A stretch of DNA of 7,328 nucleotides, from positions 1-7,328 of the forward strand of contig JAKIYJ010000069.1 in the NCBI GenBank assembly GCA_022708585.1, read 5' to 3'. The stretch's first letter is position 1. The number at the start of each line of letters is the position of its first letter. This DNA comes from Bacteroidota bacterium. Its GTDB lineage: Bacteria > Bacteroidota > Bacteroidia > Bacteroidales > JAKIYJ01. Under the pieces are notes generated by a model, which saw nothing but the letters and a program-made list of their open reading frames with translations, searched no databases and had not been told where the DNA came from. The position numbers and the translations under genes are program-made. Positions 5,448 to 7,328 of this stretch are shown here, piece by piece.

Positions 5448-6398
5448 ATGCTACATTATGAAATAACAATCTGGAACTGGATTATTTTTTTGATATTAAT
5501 TACTATAATGCTTATTATAGATTTAGGAGTTTTTAACAAAAAATCTCATGAAATAAAAATCAAGGAAGCTCTTATATGGAGTGCTGTATGGATTGCTGTA
5601 GCCTTACTTTTTAATCTGGGTATTTATATTTTTATAGATAAAATTAAAGCAATAGAATTTTTTACAGCTTATATTGTAGAAAAATCATTAAGTGTCGATA
5701 ATTTGTTTGTTTTTGTAATGTTATTTTCTTATTTCAATGTAGACGTAAAATATCAGCATAAAGTATTGTTCTGGGGCATTATTGGTGCAATAGGTATGCG
5801 TGCTGTATTAATTTTTGCAGGTATTGCTCTTCTTAATACTTTTAACTGGATTATATATGTATTTGGAATATTTTTAATATACACAGGTATCAAAATGGTT
5901 TTTCAAAAAGAGCATGTTCCACATCCTGAAAAAAATCCATTAGTGAAAATTTTTAAAAAGATATTTCCTGTAACTGACCAGACTTATAATGGTAAATTTT
6001 TTGTGAAACTTAATAATGCAGGCACGTTTGCAACTCCGTTATTTATAGCATTGCTTGTTATAGAATTTTCAGATTTAATCTTCGCAGTTGATTCTATACC
6101 TGCTGTACTTGCAATTTCAAAAGATTCGTTTATAGTATTTACTTCAAATATTTTTGCTATTCTTGGCTTACGTGCTTTATACTTTGCTATTGCAGGTATA
6201 GTCAAATATTTCTATTATCTAAAATATGGACTATCTATAATACTTGTATTTATTGGTTCTAAGATGATACTTAACGAATTTTATGACCATTTAATTGGCA
6301 ATTTGGCATCACTTGCTATTATTTTATCTGTTCTTACTATATCTATTATTGCCTCTTTAATATTTCCTGAAAGTAAAAAAAATAAACTAAATAATTAA
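5448..6398 (+). CDS. TerC/Alx-family membrane protein, probable metal (Mn2+) exporter
   Basis: The 316-residue polytopic protein is close in length to E. coli Alx. It has about nine hydrophobic segments and both signature motifs: YIVEKSLSVDNLFVFVML at 75-92, with Glu78 and Asp84, and LLVIEFSDLIFAVDSIPAV at 202-220, with Glu206, Asp209 and Asp215. These acidic membrane residues are thought to bind the transported cation. Family members (Alx, YkoY, YceF) export manganese, in some bacteria linked to metalation of secreted proteins; others are tied to tellurite resistance or alkaline pH. A role in Mn2+ export is inferred from the family. It starts four bases after the YqaA-like stop and is almost certainly co-transcribed. 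No yybP-ykoY manganese riboswitch is recognisable before the operon. Convergent with the DUF3108 gene, with 14 bases between the two stops. Confidence 0.92.
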   Translation: MLHYEITIWNWIIFLILITIMLIIDLGVFNKKSHEIKIKEALIWSAVWIAVALLFNLGIYIFIDKIKAIEFFTAYIVEKSLSVDNLFVFVMLFSYFNVDVKYQHKVLFWGIIGAIGMRAVLIFAGIALLNTFNWIIYVFGIFLIYTGIKMVFQKEHVPHPEKNPLVKIFKKIFPVTDQTYNGKFFVKLNNAGTFATPLFIALLVIEFSDLIFAVDSIPAVLAISKDSFIVFTSNIFAILGLRALYFAIAGIVKYFYYLKYGLSIILVFIGSKMILNEFYDHLIGNLASLAIILSVLTISIIASLIFPESKKNKLNN

Positions 6399-6412
6399 GT
6401 TCATCAATTTTA

Positions 6413-7207
6413 TCATTTTATTTTTGCTTCAAAAGGATTTTTTAACCCTGAATATTTGATAAGTTCAAGTTTAACCGAACCAACAATAACTTTTGATTCT
6501 CCAAGAACAGGAATTCTATTTTTATCGGCTGATATATAGAGTATCATAGGATAATCTTCCTTAAAATCTATACCTGTTGCTACTTTGGGTTTTACTTTAT
6601 AACATTTTATTGTACCAATAGAAGTTTTAATATCTTCAATTCCAAGAAATATAAAATGTGAATTATAAACAGTATCATCAATAAAAAAATTAATAGGATA
6701 ACTGTCGCCAACATTCAAATGATTTATATCAAGGGTTCTTGCATAATAAAAAACTGAAATTACATCCTGAATATATTCAGGCACTGGAACTTTTGCAGTA
6801 TTGCTTACAGCTATCTTTTGTGCATGATTAAACATTACATCCTGATTAATAATGTATCCACCTTCATTAACTCGTCTAATAAAGACCCACGGTACCAAAG
6901 CCTCTTCATCAATATAAGTTTCGTAGCGATCAACTACTTTAAAAAAGAGATTGAACAATCCTTTTGTTTTGCCCAACCCTACAACATGGAAGGTATTACG
7001 ACCATTAATGGTTTTGTTTTCTTTGGTAACTTCAAGGGTAACTTCGCCTGCTGTAACTTTGCCAGTCAATATAGCATCATAATATGCTCTAAAAGTAAGT
7101 TTTTCACCCCTTTGAAATGCGGTATTATTGATTTTTCTTAATTCCTGTGAAAATACACCTGATAATGATAACAAAAGGATCATTAAAAAAACATATTGTC
7201 GTTTCAT
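6413..7207 (-). CDS. Secreted DUF3108-domain protein
   Basis: The 264-residue protein has a clear Sec signal peptide: MKRQ, hydrophobic core YVFLMILLLSLSG, and probable cleavage after VFS at residue 20. It has no lipobox cysteine, so it should be a soluble periplasmic protein. The mature part matches the DUF3108 family as found in Bacteroidota: it opens with FQRGEKLTFRAYYDAILTG, then GRNTFHVVGLGKTKGLFNLFFKVVDRYETYID in the middle, then QDVISVFYYART and PINFFIDD, and ends with GESKVIVGSVKLELI. The fold is expected to be mostly beta strands. The biochemical function is unknown and no catalytic motif stands out. It is monocistronic in this window. A start at 7205-7207 gives the full signal peptide and is secure. 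The upstream gene lies beyond the window edge. Confidence 0.9.
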   Translation of the reverse strand: MKRQYVFLMILLLSLSGVFSQELRKINNTAFQRGEKLTFRAYYDAILTGKVTAGEVTLEVTKENKTINGRNTFHVVGLGKTKGLFNLFFKVVDRYETYIDEEALVPWVFIRRVNEGGYIINQDVMFNHAQKIAVSNTAKVPVPEYIQDVISVFYYARTLDINHLNVGDSYPINFFIDDTVYNSHFIFLGIEDIKTSIGTIKCYKVKPKVATGIDFKEDYPMILYISADKNRIPVLGESKVIVGSVKLELIKYSGLKNPFEAKIK

Positions 7208-7283
7208 TTGTGATTTTTTTTTTTTGAAATGGCAAATTGCAAAAAATAAACCAATAATAAAAAATTTAACAAAATAATATTAT

Positions 7284-7308
7284 CAGGTTATTTTAACCTG
7301 TCTGACAG
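7284..7308. repeat. Two overlapping palindromes upstream of the DUF3108 gene
   Basis: CAGGTTA-TTT-TAACCTG (7284-7300) is a perfect 7-bp hairpin with a three-base loop. CTGTC-T-GACAG (7298-7308) is a second, shorter palindrome that shares three bases with it, so both cannot form at once. On the plus strand a T-rich stretch follows (7310-7320), terminator-like. They may end a plus-strand transcript, serve as an operator, or be the tip of a repeat extending beyond the window. No -7 box matching the full consensus is visible between here and the DUF3108 start at 7207. Confidence 0.45.
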
Positions 7309-7328
7309 ATTTTTATTATTATACAAAT

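Noticed and set aside
5146..5469. 107-residue minus-strand frame over the YqaA-TerC junction
   Set aside because: It is antisense to two strongly supported membrane-protein genes and resembles no family.
5984..6205. 73-residue minus-strand frame inside the TerC gene
   Set aside because: It is antisense to the conserved TerC signature region.
6399..6412. Bidirectional terminator between convergent TerC and DUF3108 genes
   Set aside because: Only 14 bases lie between the stops and they contain no inverted repeat.
6818..7141. 107-residue plus-strand frame inside the DUF3108 gene
   Set aside because: It is antisense to a full-length secreted protein with a signal peptide and shows no family features.
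7208..7283. Promoter for the DUF3108 gene
   Set aside because: Minus-strand candidates are one base off the TAnnTTTG consensus and lack a spaced TTG, so no site can be chosen.

Overview
The window is an AT-rich stretch of a Bacteroidota chromosome. Three things point there: a YD/RHS protein of the type common in Bacteroidales and Flavobacteriia, promoter cores resembling the Bacteroidota consensus (TTG ... TAnnTTTG), and closest resemblance of the housekeeping proteins to that phylum. The genus cannot be told from the sequence.

Positions 1-1886 look accessory. They hold the C-terminal end of a large RHS-repeat protein (1-884, start outside the window) with a non-conserved C-terminal tip. Nine bases later comes a small predicted lipoprotein (894-1334), arranged like a polymorphic-toxin tip and its immunity protein, although neither activity can be proven here. 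Insertion-sequence debris follows. At about 1366-1490 is a possible end of one element. At about 1487-1882 is a short, internally deleted IS630-type element. It still has both terminal inverted repeats but keeps only the C-terminal third of its transposase, which is further broken by a stop codon.

Positions 1889-7328 look like core genome. On the minus strand, dnaN (DNA polymerase sliding clamp), thpR (2H-family RNA 2',3'-cyclic phosphodiesterase) and a metallo-beta-lactamase-fold hydrolase form a probable operon read from a good promoter just upstream of dnaN. The IS630 remnant ends only a few bases past the hydrolase stop codon, so it marks the boundary between accessory and core DNA. Divergent from dnaN, across a 326-base intergenic region, a two-gene plus-strand operon encodes a YqaA-type VTT/DedA-like membrane protein (TTG start) and a TerC/Alx-family membrane protein. 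A secreted DUF3108 protein lies convergent to terC on the minus strand, and the last ~120 bases are its upstream region, with a pair of overlapping hairpins.

The strongest new observations are the complete 30-bp inverted repeats that define the miniature IS630 derivative, the RHS tip with a metallopeptidase-like motif lacking its first histidine next to a candidate immunity lipoprotein, and the three-gene dnaN operon. No clearly unprecedented system is visible.
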